NCBI GenBank assembly: GCA_003993805.1
Contig: RSEF01000003.1
Span: 108,234,441 to 108,298,440 of the forward strand
Direction of reading: 5' to 3'
Origin: Himantopus leucocephalus
Taxonomy: Eukaryota; Chordata; Aves; Charadriiformes; Recurvirostridae
Length of the DNA: 64,000 bases
The position numbers were made by a program, and so were the translations under genes. Of the stretch, positions 13,545 through 24,451 are shown in pieces. Under the pieces are notes generated by a model. It had not been told where the DNA came from. It saw only the letters and a program-made list of their open reading frames with translations, and did not search any database. The first letter of the stretch is position 1; each line of letters starts with the position of its first letter.

Positions 13545-13652
13545 GTAAGGCAGAAGGACCAAGTGACTTGTGCAGAGCTATTGAAAAGTATCGTGGCTTC
13601 AAAGTAGAACCTGTTGGTTCCCAATCCCATGCCCAAATCTTCTCTCCTCCTC
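13545..13652 (+). mobile_element. Possible ancient MIR-like SINE fragment
   Basis: The stretch contains AAGTGACTTGTGCAGAGCTA, then AAAGTAGAACCTGTTGGTTC and CCCAATCCCATGC. Order and spacing follow the MIR 3' half (acttgcccaaggtcac ... gaacccaggt ... cccagtcccatgc). It is strongly diverged, and a profile search would be needed to confirm it. Confidence 0.35.
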
Positions 13653-15135
13653 TCTGTTGTCTTTCTTCCCCAATTTTTGTTCAAAGAAACAAAATAGCTT
13701 TTGAAAACCTTCTTTAGACTATGACCCATCCTCAATTTTCTGCATTAAAGTTGTGACTCAACCCTGGATGCAATAGTGTTGTTGTCTAGGTGCAGAGAGC
13801 AGGATTGGGCCCCCACAGAAAGGTCTGTCTTATACATTTTCAGAAATGCAAGATTTTTTTATTTGTTTTGAACTTCTTAATCCTGTTTCTTTTTCTTTCT
13901 CTTGGTAATGTTGTTATTGTACTATAAGTAATTAGACCTGCAGAAATTAAGACTGTAATTAGAAAAATTAAACAGGGAAAGACGAACTGAGCCTGTCCCA
14001 GTTCCCACCAAAGCATATTGATTTCACATTTGGATCTGTCAGATTATCTATGAGCTAGCGAGTGAAAGAGGCCCAGGGCACAGACGCTGGCAGTGGCCTG
14101 TGATTGCCCCACTGTTACGTGGTCAGCGCGCGTCCTGGCAGGGCTTTGACACAACCAGTGGTCAGGGACACCTGGGGGTTAGTGTGGGCCAGCGAGTACT
14201 CCCGATAAGGAGGCTGAATGTGGTCACCCTGTGCTGGAAGGTAAGGGGACTTAGCTGTGTCAATGCAAACGGTTATGCGTAACAGTTTATGATTCATCGT
14301 GCCGCGTTAGTTTGACTTAGGTCCAGAGACAGCTGCTGAAATTATTGTAATAAATATAACCAATAAATTTTCATGCCCTAATGGACAAAAGGTCTTTCAA
14401 TTTCAGTCTTTCAGTTACTTTTACATCAACTAGACTTACCCAGACTTAGATGTTTTCTAACAGAGCTTTTGTTTTTATACTAAGTGACTTAGTTAACTGC
14501 AGCTCATATTCCTGTGTGGTGCCAAGAAGAGTTTTTCCAAGGTCAAAGCATCTCTCCTGCTGGCACAGGTCCCAGCTGATGTACAGAGCCAGGTACAAAA
14601 TCCAGCCTCCAGTTTCGCCTCTCAGTTCTGCCTCTTGCCCCTGCCTCGCTCCGGGACTCTCTTCCTCATTCTTTTTGGTTCTTTTATGCAACAGGAATGT
14701 GGCCAGACAAGGCTGTAACATCTTACCTTCTTTCTTCCCCTTTTTTCAGAATTGGGTCTTGGATGCAAAATGCACATACAGTCAATGAATTACTTTCCTG
14801 ATTGAAAGCTTCCCTGAGGTGACATGTGTATGGTATCTCTTAATTAGCACACTCTGCACACAGTGAACTTTCTTCAGTTCAGAACATTCCTAAGAGCATT
14901 ACTACATTTTATAAATCATGATCATAATAAATATTCATTGCACATACATTATATCAAACTCAAAATTTCTAGCTCTCATTTGGATCTTCATAGGACTACT
15001 TATGACATATTACCAATAGAGACAACATACCTGGCATTTGGAGAGATTTTTCGTAATTACTTCCCCCTATGCCTTAGGTTAGGCTCTTGTCATTTTGCAC
15101 ATACGCATACACACACTGTTGTGGAAAAGGAGTAG
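13653..15135. other. Gene-free stretch
   Basis: No gene is supported. Frames that are open on both strands near 14446-14788 overlap each other, carry no recognisable protein and are treated as chance. Confidence 0.45.
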
Positions 15136-15424
15136 ACTTTGGGTTCTTTGACCATAGCTTGATTTACAGGACACCAGGCCTGCTGGTAACAGATGGGAAA
15201 AGCCTATCTTGCAGGGGGAAAAGGGTTCTAGGAGAAGAGTTAGGAGGGTGCATTGAGAGAGCTTTAAACTAGATTCTAAGGGGGACGGGGATGTAACTGG
15301 GCTCACCAGAGAGGCACCCAGATGTAGTAGCCCAGCACTTGTGGGGCAGCGTGCTAGTATTTTTGAGAATCAGAAGGCCCACCACCCCTCAAGGGCAAAA
15401 ACTACACGCTCAACTGCCTCTCTG

Positions 15425-15792
15425 AAATGCTTATACACCAATGCACGCAGCATGGGGAACAAACAAGATGAATTAGGGATCTGTGTGCGGTCGCAGGGCC
15501 ATGATCTCATTGCAATTACTGAGACATGGTGGGTTAGCTCACATGACTGGAACGCTGTCATGGATGGCTATCTTCTCTTTAGGAAAGATAGGCCAGTGAG
15601 GTGGGGTGGTGGAGTTGCTCTTTATGTGAGAGAGCAACTGGAATGTATCGAGCTCTGCCTGGGGGTGGATGAAAAGCGAGTTGAGAGCTTGTGGGTAGGA
15701 TTAAGGGGCAGGTAATATGAGAGACACTGTTGTGGGTGTTTATTACAGACCACCTGATCAGGATGGGGAAGTTGATGAAGCCTTCTACAGAC
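15425..15792 (+). pseudogene. CR1 ORF2 endonuclease-domain fragment (broken)
   Basis: The frame from about 15425 reads LKCLYTNARSMGNKQDEL, then ITETWW, SHDWNA and GGGVALYVREQ. These are the opening blocks of the apurinic-type endonuclease that CR1-clade LINEs use to nick target DNA. The ETWW block holds the expected acidic catalytic Glu. The frame meets a stop at about 15713-15715. The protein resumes in another frame as MRDTVVGVYYRPPDQDG (from 15717), so an indel of one or two bases lies near 15690-15716. After YYRPPDQDG the assembly gap begins. It is dead as a coding sequence; the reverse transcriptase is absent or hidden in the gap. Confidence 0.88.
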
Positions 15793-15892
15793 NNNNNNNN
15801 NNNNNNNNNNNNNNNNNNNNNNNNNNNNNNNNNNNNNNNNNNNNNNNNNNNNNNNNNNNNNNNNNNNNNNNNNNNNNNNNNNNNNNNNNNNN
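15793..15892. other. Assembly gap, 100 N
   Basis: There are exactly 100 N, the customary placeholder for a gap of unknown size. It lies inside a CR1 and separates the endonuclease region from the 3' tail. Confidence 0.99.
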
Positions 15893-16002
15893 ATCTTGTG
15901 CAACCTGCTGTAGGTGACCCTGCTGTGGCAGGGGGTTGGACTAGATGATCTCCAGAGGTCGCTTCAACCCTGACCATTCTGTGATTCTCTGATTCTGTAA
16001 TT

Positions 16003-17124
16003 CCATACAATCCTTTATTATCATACAAGGACATTAGTCCTTTATGACACACAATTCCTTTAGTAACACTTGGTAAGTCAACATAATTATACAAAGATAC
16101 GGATTTCTGCTGGGGAACAGATTCCCAAGAGGTTTTGAGGAAAGCATTAATGTTTTTTGGTTGTGTTAATAAGAACCAATTGCTCCTAAAAGTTTTAAGT
16201 TATTCCACGGAAGACCTGTACAACAAGAGACATTGGTCCCAAAGGCCTAATTTTGTATGGAGAAAGGGCTGTGTTGTAAGAGACTGCGCTTTCTGAAGAT
16301 TTTGGAGCTGATAGGGGGCAGGAGATGTGAATGTATACCAGGGAAGCGCAGCTTATCTCTATAAAGCCTCCCCAAAATCCAGACTTGCTGTCTGAATGGC
16401 AAGTGGGGTTTGTCATCTGGGTGCAATGATGTAGGAAAATACTTCAGCTTGGTAGGAAAATATTTCAGTAAATTAATATTAGGCTTACTAGGAGAGGATG
16501 GGGTTTTTTATTTGCGCATAGAGACTGCTGCTGTATTTTTCCAAGTTTATGACTGTGTCCATTCCTCTTATAAAGATTACGTTTGTTGTGCACAGCTGTA
16601 GAGGTCTTACAAGTGGGAGAAATTCTTCCTGCTGCAGGTGCACGAGGGAGGCTGCCTTTGGTTTCCCCAGGTTTCCAAGTGGCAACCTCAGGACAGCTCA
16701 GTTACTTGTCAAGAGGGTTTCGAAGTGCATTAAATCCATGCCTTTTTTTGTTGCCTGTGGGGAGAAGGGTTACATTTGAAAGCAGAACCAAGCTGAAAGC
16801 TGGAAATTTGGGTGTAAAACTGAGACGACTGTCCCCAGGCAGGGACAGAAGCCCCTCCGTCTCCCACAGCGTTGAGGTACAAACTGAAGTCTAACCTCTG
16901 CCACCTCAACCGCAGTCTAAAATCGCGACAGGAGAGAGAAAGCCCAACAAACTTCCATTGAAATCCAACCCTTGTTATTTTAACACTGTGCCATCCAGCC
17001 TTTACTGTTAAACCTGCTCCTCCACCTGGGTGGCTGGGGAGGCACAATCAAAATGGAGCCCGAACACCTGGATGGTGAGGCAGAACATGCCTGGAGGAGC
17101 GCTGGGGGAGATAACGTGGCCTGA
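16003..17124. other. Gene-free stretch rising in GC
   Basis: No gene is recognised. Base composition changes gradually from AT-rich to balanced toward the CpG island. Open frames on both strands overlap and have no recognisable product. Confidence 0.45.
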
Positions 17125-17176
17125 TGCCTTTTTGTGTTGCCTTTTTGTGTTGCCTTTTTGTGTTGCCTTTTTGTGT
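17125..17176. repeat. 13-bp minisatellite, four perfect copies
   Basis: Four identical tandem copies of TGCCTTTTTGTGT occupy 17125-17137, 17138-17150, 17151-17163 and 17164-17176. Perfect identity suggests recent expansion. A long minus-strand open frame runs through it, which explains the Lys/Gln/Thr-rich repeats in that frame. Confidence 0.95.
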
Positions 17177-17269
17177 ATTTCAGGGTGTACCCTCTTTTTG
17201 GGGCAGGGTGGGGGGTGGGCAGGCTGCCCCCAGGCTGCGCAGTGGGCCCTCTCCCTCCATAGGGCCTTC

Positions 17270-17830
17270 TCCATACAGGCCGCCGGCTGGATTTCCAGCC
17301 CATTGTTCCTCGCCGTTGCCGCAGAGACGGGAGCAGCTGCTGGATGAGGGGCCTTGGCCGGCGTCCCCGGCCAGCTCAGCCGCCCCGGCCGGCCGGGCCC
17401 TGCACACCGCCAGCCGCTCACCCTCCCCGCTGCCGGCGGTGGCACGCCAGACTGTGCGGGATAATGTTTACTAACATCGGCCACATGGCTCCCTGCGTAC
17501 CGCCGCTCTGCCCAAAATGTGTCAGTCCTAGTGGAGTGCCAGGCAGCCAGCCAACCTGCCTGCAACGTGCCGAAAAATCTGTCAAGCGGGGGCCGCCGCC
17601 CGCCATCCCGCCAGGGATCCTTCCTCACGCCGCTCCGCATGGGCCACCACGTATGTGTTGTGCCTATAGGCACACACCTATCTATACACGTGCGTGTGTA
17701 GGGCGGCCGGGCCCCGCTTGCGGGGTGTCCCTCCTGGCACAAGGGGCTCCCCCGAATGTCGGCTTTAACGCTGTTGGTATCGCCGGCGGGGCTGGAGGCG
17801 GCAAGCGTCCCTGTGCCGACAATATTGTTT
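17270..17830. promoter_or_regulatory. Isolated CpG island, candidate promoter
   Basis: About 20 CpG dinucleotides occur within 17279-17470 (for example GGCCGGCGTCCCCGGCC and CCGCCCCGGCCGGCCGGG), and CpG stays frequent to about 17830. The rest of the window is CpG-poor. Unmethylated islands of this kind usually mark promoters, so a transcript start may lie here in either direction. A possible 5' splice site CAC|GTATGT (17650/17651) and a pyrimidine-rich 3' site TTTCTCTAG (ending 17874) would outline a 224-bp intron on the plus strand. No recognisable protein is encoded on either strand; the frames of up to 244 codons reflect GC richness. A 10-bp palindrome ACAATATTGT sits at 17819-17828. Confidence 0.7.
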
Positions 17831-19303
17831 AATGTGTACTTTTACTGGCATGTTGTTTCTCTAGCAAATTTACAGCAGGAGATTACTGCCGGAGCTGACC
17901 TTTTTTCCTTCAGCCGGGGTAATGAATGTTGTTATTTAAATGCTCTGCCTCCACAGCCTGTGTGCTTTAGTTTTAAAAAGAGTGGCATAGTACCCAGGGG
18001 AAGCCTTTTGTTGCCTGGCTGTGAAACCTGAATACAAGCTCTCCTATTGGAAGCTTGAGAGGCAGAAAATAACAACTGAGAATAGATTTATAGGGTGTAA
18101 CTTAGCCTAAATCATGTCACAGAGATAGAAAATACGGATCAGATCCTGAGCTGGTGTAAATCAGTATAATCCCATGGAGCAATGATGCTTACACAGGCCC
18201 AGAAGCCGGCTCTTGCTTCTTAAAATGCAGACAAGCACCATCCAGCAACAGCAAGGAGTGGTGTGGTTTAAAGTAAGCAAAACAGTAGGGAAGTTTCCAG
18301 ATAGGCAGAGCATAATCACTTAAATTAAAATATGCTAAATACAGGAATGTCAGTAAAAACGCCTTGGAATCCTTAAATATACGTGACCGCTTTAGGATGA
18401 ATGTATTCCTTATTCTATGTATTCCTTCAAAGTTTGAATGGCCAGCTCCAGGAATATAAGGCCTTCTAGCGTAAAATGGATAGATTAACATAAAACCATG
18501 GAAAAAGAGCAGTATCTCCTAATTATCAGTAGCACATCATGGAGCTTGTCCCTAGAAAGCCTACTTGTCAGAAATAGTGTGTTACAAATGGGTCAAAAAT
18601 ATAAAATAAGAAATCATAGAGTTAAATACAGATATTATTAAGTTTCAGTCTTTAGTAAAATGTCTCATGAAAAATTCATATTCATATTATTCATCCCATC
18701 TCTCAATCCCTAAACTGATGGAGAATTATAGTCATTTTTTGTAACTATAATAAATTATACCAAGAAACATTCCAAGAAAGAATCAAAAGGTTGCAATAAC
18801 ATTTTTTAAAAGTTTTAGGACTGCTGGTAAGCAGTTATTAAACACTTTTGAATCACGAAAATAATAATAGGACATAGATGGAAAACCGAAAACCTGGATT
18901 AATTTCCACTGTCTGTCCTGTATCCCCACCCCACTTCGTCTCTCTCTCATTGTGGGGGAAATGTGTTTTTAGTTGTGGATGTGAATTCAAATGAAATTTT
19001 GAACACAGAGTCACTTGTTTATCACCTTAGTCTGGTGGTACATGCAGTACTCTCCAGTGGCCAGACAGACCGTTAGACAAGATGATTCACACTTTGATCA
19101 AATGCAGGAAAATATTGATGTCACTATCCAAGGTTTCAACATCTCACTAAAAATCCAAATTGAGTCTTTTTTTTGCAATACAGTACAATAAAGCAATGTG
19201 TGCACATTTTGCAGATGGGGACATAAATCCTTAAGAGATAAATTATAGTTTTAGCAGAAGGATAATTTTCTGTAATTTCTCCTAAATCATGCAGTAGTCA
19301 TAC
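17831..19303. other. Gene-free stretch
   Basis: No gene is supported. Around 18137-18195 the words GATCCTGAGCTGGTGTAAAT and CCCATGGAGCAATG resemble the left half of the dispersed palindromic repeat also suspected near 9.0 kb. The rest is AT-rich without visible structure. Confidence 0.45.
18137..18195. repeat. Possible half of dispersed hairpin repeat
   Basis: GATCCTGAGCTGGTGTAAAT followed by CAGTATAATCCCATGGAGC matches one arm of an old palindromic repeat type. The second arm has decayed (GATGCTTACAC). Confidence 0.35.
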
Positions 19304-19890
19304 AGTCATAGAATCATTTAGGTTGGAAAGGACCTTTAAGATCATCAAGTCTAACCATTAACCTAGCACTGCCAAAATCACCACTAAAACGTGTCTCTCA
19401 GCATCACATCTACACATCTTTTAAATACCTCCAGGGATGGTGGCTCCAACACTTCCCTGGGCAGCCTGTTCCAATGCTTGACAACCCTTTCTGTGAAGAA
19501 ATTATTCCTAATATCCAATCTAAACCTCCTCTGGTGCAACTTGAGGCCGTTTCGTCTCGTGCTATTGCTTGTTACTTGGCAGAAGAGGTTGATCGCCACC
19601 TCACTGCAACCTCCTTTGAGGTAGTGGTAGAGAGCGATAAGGTCTCCCCCGAGACTCCTTTTCTCCAGGCTAAACAACCCCAGTTCCCTCAGCTGCTCCT
19701 CACAGGACTTGTGCTCTAGACACCTCACCAGCTTTGTTGCCCTTCTCTGGACACACTCCAGCACCTCAATGTCCTTGTAGTGAGGGGCCCAAAACTGAAC
19801 ACAATATTTGAGGTGCAGCTTCGCCAGTGGTGATTACAGGGGGACGATCACTTCCCTAGTCCTGCTCACCACACTATTTCTGATACAAAC
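19304..19890 (-). mobile_element. CR1 LINE, 5'-truncated, 0.59 kb
   Basis: The left end reads TCATAGAATCATTTAGGTTG then GGAAAGGACCTTTAAGATCA, the reverse complement of a CR1 3' tail. Alignment to the CR1 ORF2 C-terminal region continues to CACACTATTTCTGATACAAAC at 19870-19890, where it stops abruptly. This belongs to a different subfamily from the copy at 4.3 kb, judging from the AACACTTCCCTGGGCAGCCT block. Confidence 0.95.
19384..19870 (-). pseudogene. CR1 ORF2 C-terminal fragment
   Basis: On the minus strand the frame reads [20 protein letters not shown], then [20 protein letters not shown] and [20 protein letters not shown], ending [13 protein letters not shown] and a TAG at 19384-19386. 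This is the domain downstream of the reverse transcriptase core in CR1 ORF2, near its normal stop. About 150 codons are open. Upstream, a TAC-to-TAA change at 19834-19836 breaks the frame, and the element is truncated soon after. One codon is missing (HYKD where HYKKD is common). No catalytic reverse transcriptase motif is present, so this is a relic. Confidence 0.9.
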
Positions 19891-22800
19891 AGTTGATTAA
19901 AATAATTGCTTAACTACAACAAACTGTCACTGTAGAGAAATACCCCAACTGGCTCCTGGTGAGACAGTACACCAACTAGCACAGGGTAGTGCTGTATAAG
20001 GATATACCTCTAAACTTGGATTGCAGAAAACTATTTAGGTGCATGGTTAGCATCATTCAGATCTGCATTTTTAGAGCTCCAGTGTATGTTTAAGCACTCA
20101 GTAGGCAAAAACCAAAGCAAAATTAAATATAAGAAAACAACCAGTTTCATGCCCAAAAGAGTTCACAGTCTTCTAATATTCCAGTTATTGCAACAGCAGG
20201 ACTACTGTTGGGGAGATGTTAGACACAGGTTACCAGCAATGCTTCAGTATCTTAAGAAACCTCTGCGGTACCTCTGAGAAACTGATTCCTAATGACACAG
20301 AAGAAAGTAGAGAGTTTTAAGGAAATGCAGCATTAGTCTGAGATTTTCTTGCTTTGATTTGCTTGCTTTTTGTTCTGTTTACTAAAGTCTGATCCCAGAA
20401 GAAGCTGAACAAATAAGGATGGACATATATGTCAAAGGAGCAGCCAGGAAGCTCTCAATATAATGTGCATGCCAGGAATATTGTCAAGCCCCCACTGACA
20501 CAGGCTTTGATTCAGGGCTCTTACAACCTAAATAACAGAAGACCTGTGTCATTCACCAAGTTGAAAGGATTGATGTTGAACCAGTAATGTACAAGCAAAT
20601 GAAACAGCTGATAAATTTTCAGTTAGGTAAAGACAAATCCCAAAAAACCTCTGCCAAATGGCAAAAAATTTCTGCCTTTCTAGACGAGTATTGTTTTGTT
20701 GTTTTTCCTTTTTTCTTTTTTCTTTTTGGTCAAAACCTCTAAATGCTGAAATTAAAAGATTTAAGCAAAATAAATAAATGAGAAAAATTTGCATATTTTG
20801 ACTTTTCTGTTGTTTTTTTTTTTCTTAATTGAACATTGACATTTTCAATAAAAATCTTTGTTTTCAGTAAAAACAATTCCTATTTTCCTACTCGTCATCT
20901 TGTGTGAATGTCACCAGCAGGCCTGAAACCTGTGTATGTATTCATTAGCCAAATATGAAGCCAGGTTGGCTGCTACTAACGCATAGTGCCTCTAATTCTA
21001 GCATATTGGCTTCCTCATTTGTGATGCATGCTCTTGACATCTCAGCTATCACAGTGCTACAGGAGCTGTGCTTACTGCCTTTGCCAGACCCCTTCATATT
21101 TTGCCTTGCCACTGTTCCTAGCTTTTCTTATTTATTCCCTGTCCCCGTCTCTCCCAGAGCAAAGCTGCTTGAAGAACTGGAGGGGAAAGCAGCTTAAAGT
21201 TCCTCCTGAAGCAAAGAAAAGCATGGCCACATGTACTGGGGTATCATGCATAGCCTTGCAACTTTCCTGTTGGCCGTTTTATATAGATAATAGAATTAGA
21301 TATATCTACAGTTGTATTTAGCACTGAATAAAAGCAGGTTATGTAATTCCACTGCATACCTTGACATTGCTGCTTCATTTTCAAGGAAATCATTAATTGC
21401 AGGATAAAATTTAAAAATTGCTGTAGAAAAATTTAATTTCTTCAGCAGGTGAAGTTTCATTGTATTAGCAATGATTTGTGATAACGAAGGAATCCTGTAC
21501 ATAACGCCTCTTCAAATCATCAAGAAATGTTGTTTTGGAGTAAAAAAAGTTAACCTCATTGTTAGATTAAACTGTGAAAACTTTTTGCTTTCTACCCTTT
21601 ATTTCCTGCTCATGTACCAAAACCAAAATATTGAAAAAAACAAGCATTCACTTCAATGTTGTTAATAAATGTATCAGATTTTAATTTGTAAAGGTTCTAT
21701 GCTAAATGTAATTTAGATATTAAAAATAAGAAAATAAAGGAAATCAAGTATATAAGAAAATAGTTTTGATAACACAAGGAAATATTTCATATAACCCAAA
21801 ACAGAATTTGGGAGGGAAGGGGATTCTCTTTTGTTTGGTCTGCCAGAAAAATGAACACATTTCGTTCTATTCACAAGTCTGGCCACTGTACAGAAGCTCA
21901 TTTCGCCTTTTTTTTTACTTAGGATTTTGTGTTAGGACTGGTCTCTTGACTAGGGATTTGGATTCACTGTGAGTTCTCCTATGAACTGCCTGAGTGACTT
22001 TGTGCTAGTGTCAATCCTGGAGTGGGGTTTGAGGCCAAATTTGCCATCCGTTTGCATTGCTTGTTTGCATAAACTCCTTCAGTTCAGTTTTGGAACAATC
22101 CAGCTAACACTCCTGGCAGGCTGGTGGACTCCCACCGCTTTGTATCCTTTCCTCCTGCGCATGCTTCCTGCTGTTTCTGGGACCAGCTGCGATTTGGTAC
22201 AGACATGGTCACAGTCTTTTAGACTGCTTGTGAAATAGGGTTACTAAAACTTCTCCTATCCACTTGTTATCTCTCTAGGGAGGGCTGCGCAGCAAAGATG
22301 CAGTATGTGGGGTTACGGTGCACGCTTTCAGAGTCATGATGGTCTTAATCTCTAGTTACAAAATGAAGAGTGGCAGTATGGGCTCTGGCATACCTCACTA
22401 ACAAGAATATGAATCATAAGTTGCTCGATGGACATCAGTTGGCACGGTTGGAGCAGATCTTGGGAGAGTAAAGAAAACAGGAGTCCCCCTCTAGCCTGTC
22501 ACCAGTCTTCGCTCCCCTCCTGCCATTTTCCTAGCCAGGACCCTGAGCTCCTTTGTTTCAAAGCAGCATTCTCTGCTGTAAAACTTAGAGCTCTCTCTGG
22601 TTGCTAGCATTAAAGTAGAAAACATGCCATGGTAGCTTCATTGCTACTCTTAACTGTAGTAGGTAGGCCAAAATTGTACATGAGATCTGATCATGCTTCC
22701 CTCATTTATTATGCAGCCATGTCCCTCATGCTGTAGCTCTCCATGCTGTAGAATGTTGAATGCACAGTACCATCTCAGCTAAGGGTGTCAAGGTATTACC

Positions 22801-24101
22801 ATTATGAACTAATTTCAGCACCCATCCAAAGTGCCACCATATGCATAGTCAGGAAAACTGTTTCCAAACTGGACTTATTTACCCCTGAACTAATTCAGAT
22901 ATTTGACTTGGGAAAGATGAATACGAAACGTGTACAGCTTAGACTTTAACATGCATCTGGATATAAAAAGTGTTTCTACAATGAAGTAAAAAGAAATCCA
23001 GAAATATTGCACAGAATGGTGCTGAGAAAACACAATAGCTTGACTTTTTTTTTTAAAATGATGCCTATATTATGAAATAAAATATTATTCCAAACCGAGA
23101 CCAATATAATCTGTAAAACTGGGAGGCATTGTATTCTTTGTGTTAATAGAAAGAAACCAGCACGGAGAAAAAGCGTTCATGGTAATTTGTGAAAAAAACG
23201 TGGGTTAACTAACCTTGAAGCAGAACCTTTTAAAAATCTTCTCTTTAATGCTGCTCCTTAGAGCAAACACTCCTTTCTGAAAACAAAAAACAAAAAAGAC
23301 AAAAAGGACAGAAGATGAGTTCATAATGCTTTTGTTTTGAATGGAGCTGAAACCTGCACAGCTACTTTTTAACAGTATCAGAGTAAACACTTCATACTTG
23401 AAAACAGGCTTAAAATAATTCCAGTATGTATTTGGAGCTAGAACAGTAGATCTATGCTGCTTAGAGGACTTCAGCTGTAAAGTGAACTTTTATAACAGTG
23501 ATTAGAAAATAAATTGTTAAGGTTCTTTTGTTCTATGCTGGATAATAAAAATCCCCTCATAAGTCATCTTTTTTTTTTTTCTGATATGTGTTTTGCATGT
23601 TGGGGATCAGCTTCAGTGCTGTAGGAAGAGCTCTGCTAGCCTTCTCAAAAAGCCATCTTTGTAGGGGCTGGAGAATCATATAATAATTTAGCCTTGGAGA
23701 GCATAATATTGAGTGAGGCTGCTGTAGGAGCAGAGCAGGCACCAGATGGTAACACCCAATTCACGTTCTGGTTCTGTGTCCTTGCTCCAGGAGGACTTAG
23801 CTGCAATAGGCTTTTCTGCTGGAAGAGCTTATGTCCTACACCTGCACCAGCTCCAGGAGGCAAGCTGATGCAGGAGGATGGCCGCCAAAGAGACTTTTGC
23901 TCCATGCCTCTTCTCTGCGACAGGAGGAATAGACATTAATATATGCTTCCTCGCATATACTCCAGTACTGTCAGGCAGTTGTATAACAGAGCTTGTTAGG
24001 CCTTGATATGCCTTTTATTATCACATCGCACAATAACTACTGAGATGTGGGTTTATAGAATTGATTATCTTTGCATGAACCTTGTTAAAAGGCTTGTGTA
24101 A
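19891..24101. other. AT-rich gene-free stretch
   Basis: No gene, named repeat or strong secondary structure was recognised. Minor homopolymer runs are present, for example the T run at 20812-20823. Confidence 0.5.
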
Positions 24102-24176
24102 TTTCTATTCCATTCTATTTTATTCTATTCTAGTCTAGTCTAGTCTAGTCTAGTCTATTGTATTTCTATTCTGTTC
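24102..24176. repeat. (TTCTA)n/(GTCTA)n microsatellite
   Basis: A pentanucleotide array begins with TTCTA-type units and changes to five GTCTA-type units (CTAGTCTAGTCTAG at 24129 onward), then decays back to TTCTATT. The switch between two related units is visible by eye. Confidence 0.93.
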
Positions 24177-24422
24177 TTTCTTGGCTATCAGTGGTGTCTG
24201 TTACTTATTTTACTGTAACATTTTTCATTGCACAAAACAAAAAGAGACATTTTCATTCCTTGCCCTCCCTCAAAATCTCGCCTTGTGAAAAAGTGAAATG
24301 AATAAAAGAGGCTGTCCAAGGTAGTCTCACCAAGACTACAAGAACCCTGGGTATGACTGAGCTCACAAAGTCATCTTATGAGACTTCAAATTTAGGCTTG
24401 ACACATGAATGAAGGTGTATTC

Positions 24423-24451
24423 GACAACAGCGACAACAGCAACAACAGCAA
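24423..24451. repeat. (ACAACAGC)n / CAG-rich microsatellite
   Basis: Short array of GACAACAGC and AACAACAGC units, about three copies. It gives a repetitive Thr/Ala frame on plus that is not a gene. Confidence 0.75.

Larger units (their letters stand above)
15136..16002 (+). mobile_element. CR1 LINE with ORF2 endonuclease start, gapped
   Basis: The left part matches the CR1 region just before and inside ORF2 (GAGAGAGCTTTAAACTAGAT near 15257, then the endonuclease-coding region). The right end is a CR1 3' terminus, GGGGGTTGGACTAGATGATC followed by ATTCTGTGATTCTCTGATTC. Between them lies a 100-N gap at 15793-15892. A complete CR1 has roughly 2 kb or more between these points, so either the gap stands for much more sequence or the copy has a large internal deletion. 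It is the longest CR1 in the window by consensus coverage. Confidence 0.92.

Noticed and set aside
15579..16094. 171-codon minus-strand open frame
   Set aside because: It is antisense to a CR1 and runs through 100 N, so its length is an artefact.
17008..17742. 244-codon minus-strand open frame over the CpG island
   Set aside because: GC-rich DNA lacks stops. The frame runs through the 13-bp minisatellite, is Pro/Gly/Arg/Ala-rich and matches no protein I know.
17344..17832. 162-codon plus-strand open frame in the CpG island
   Set aside because: It overlaps the minus-strand frame, shows only composition-driven residues and has no recognisable domain.
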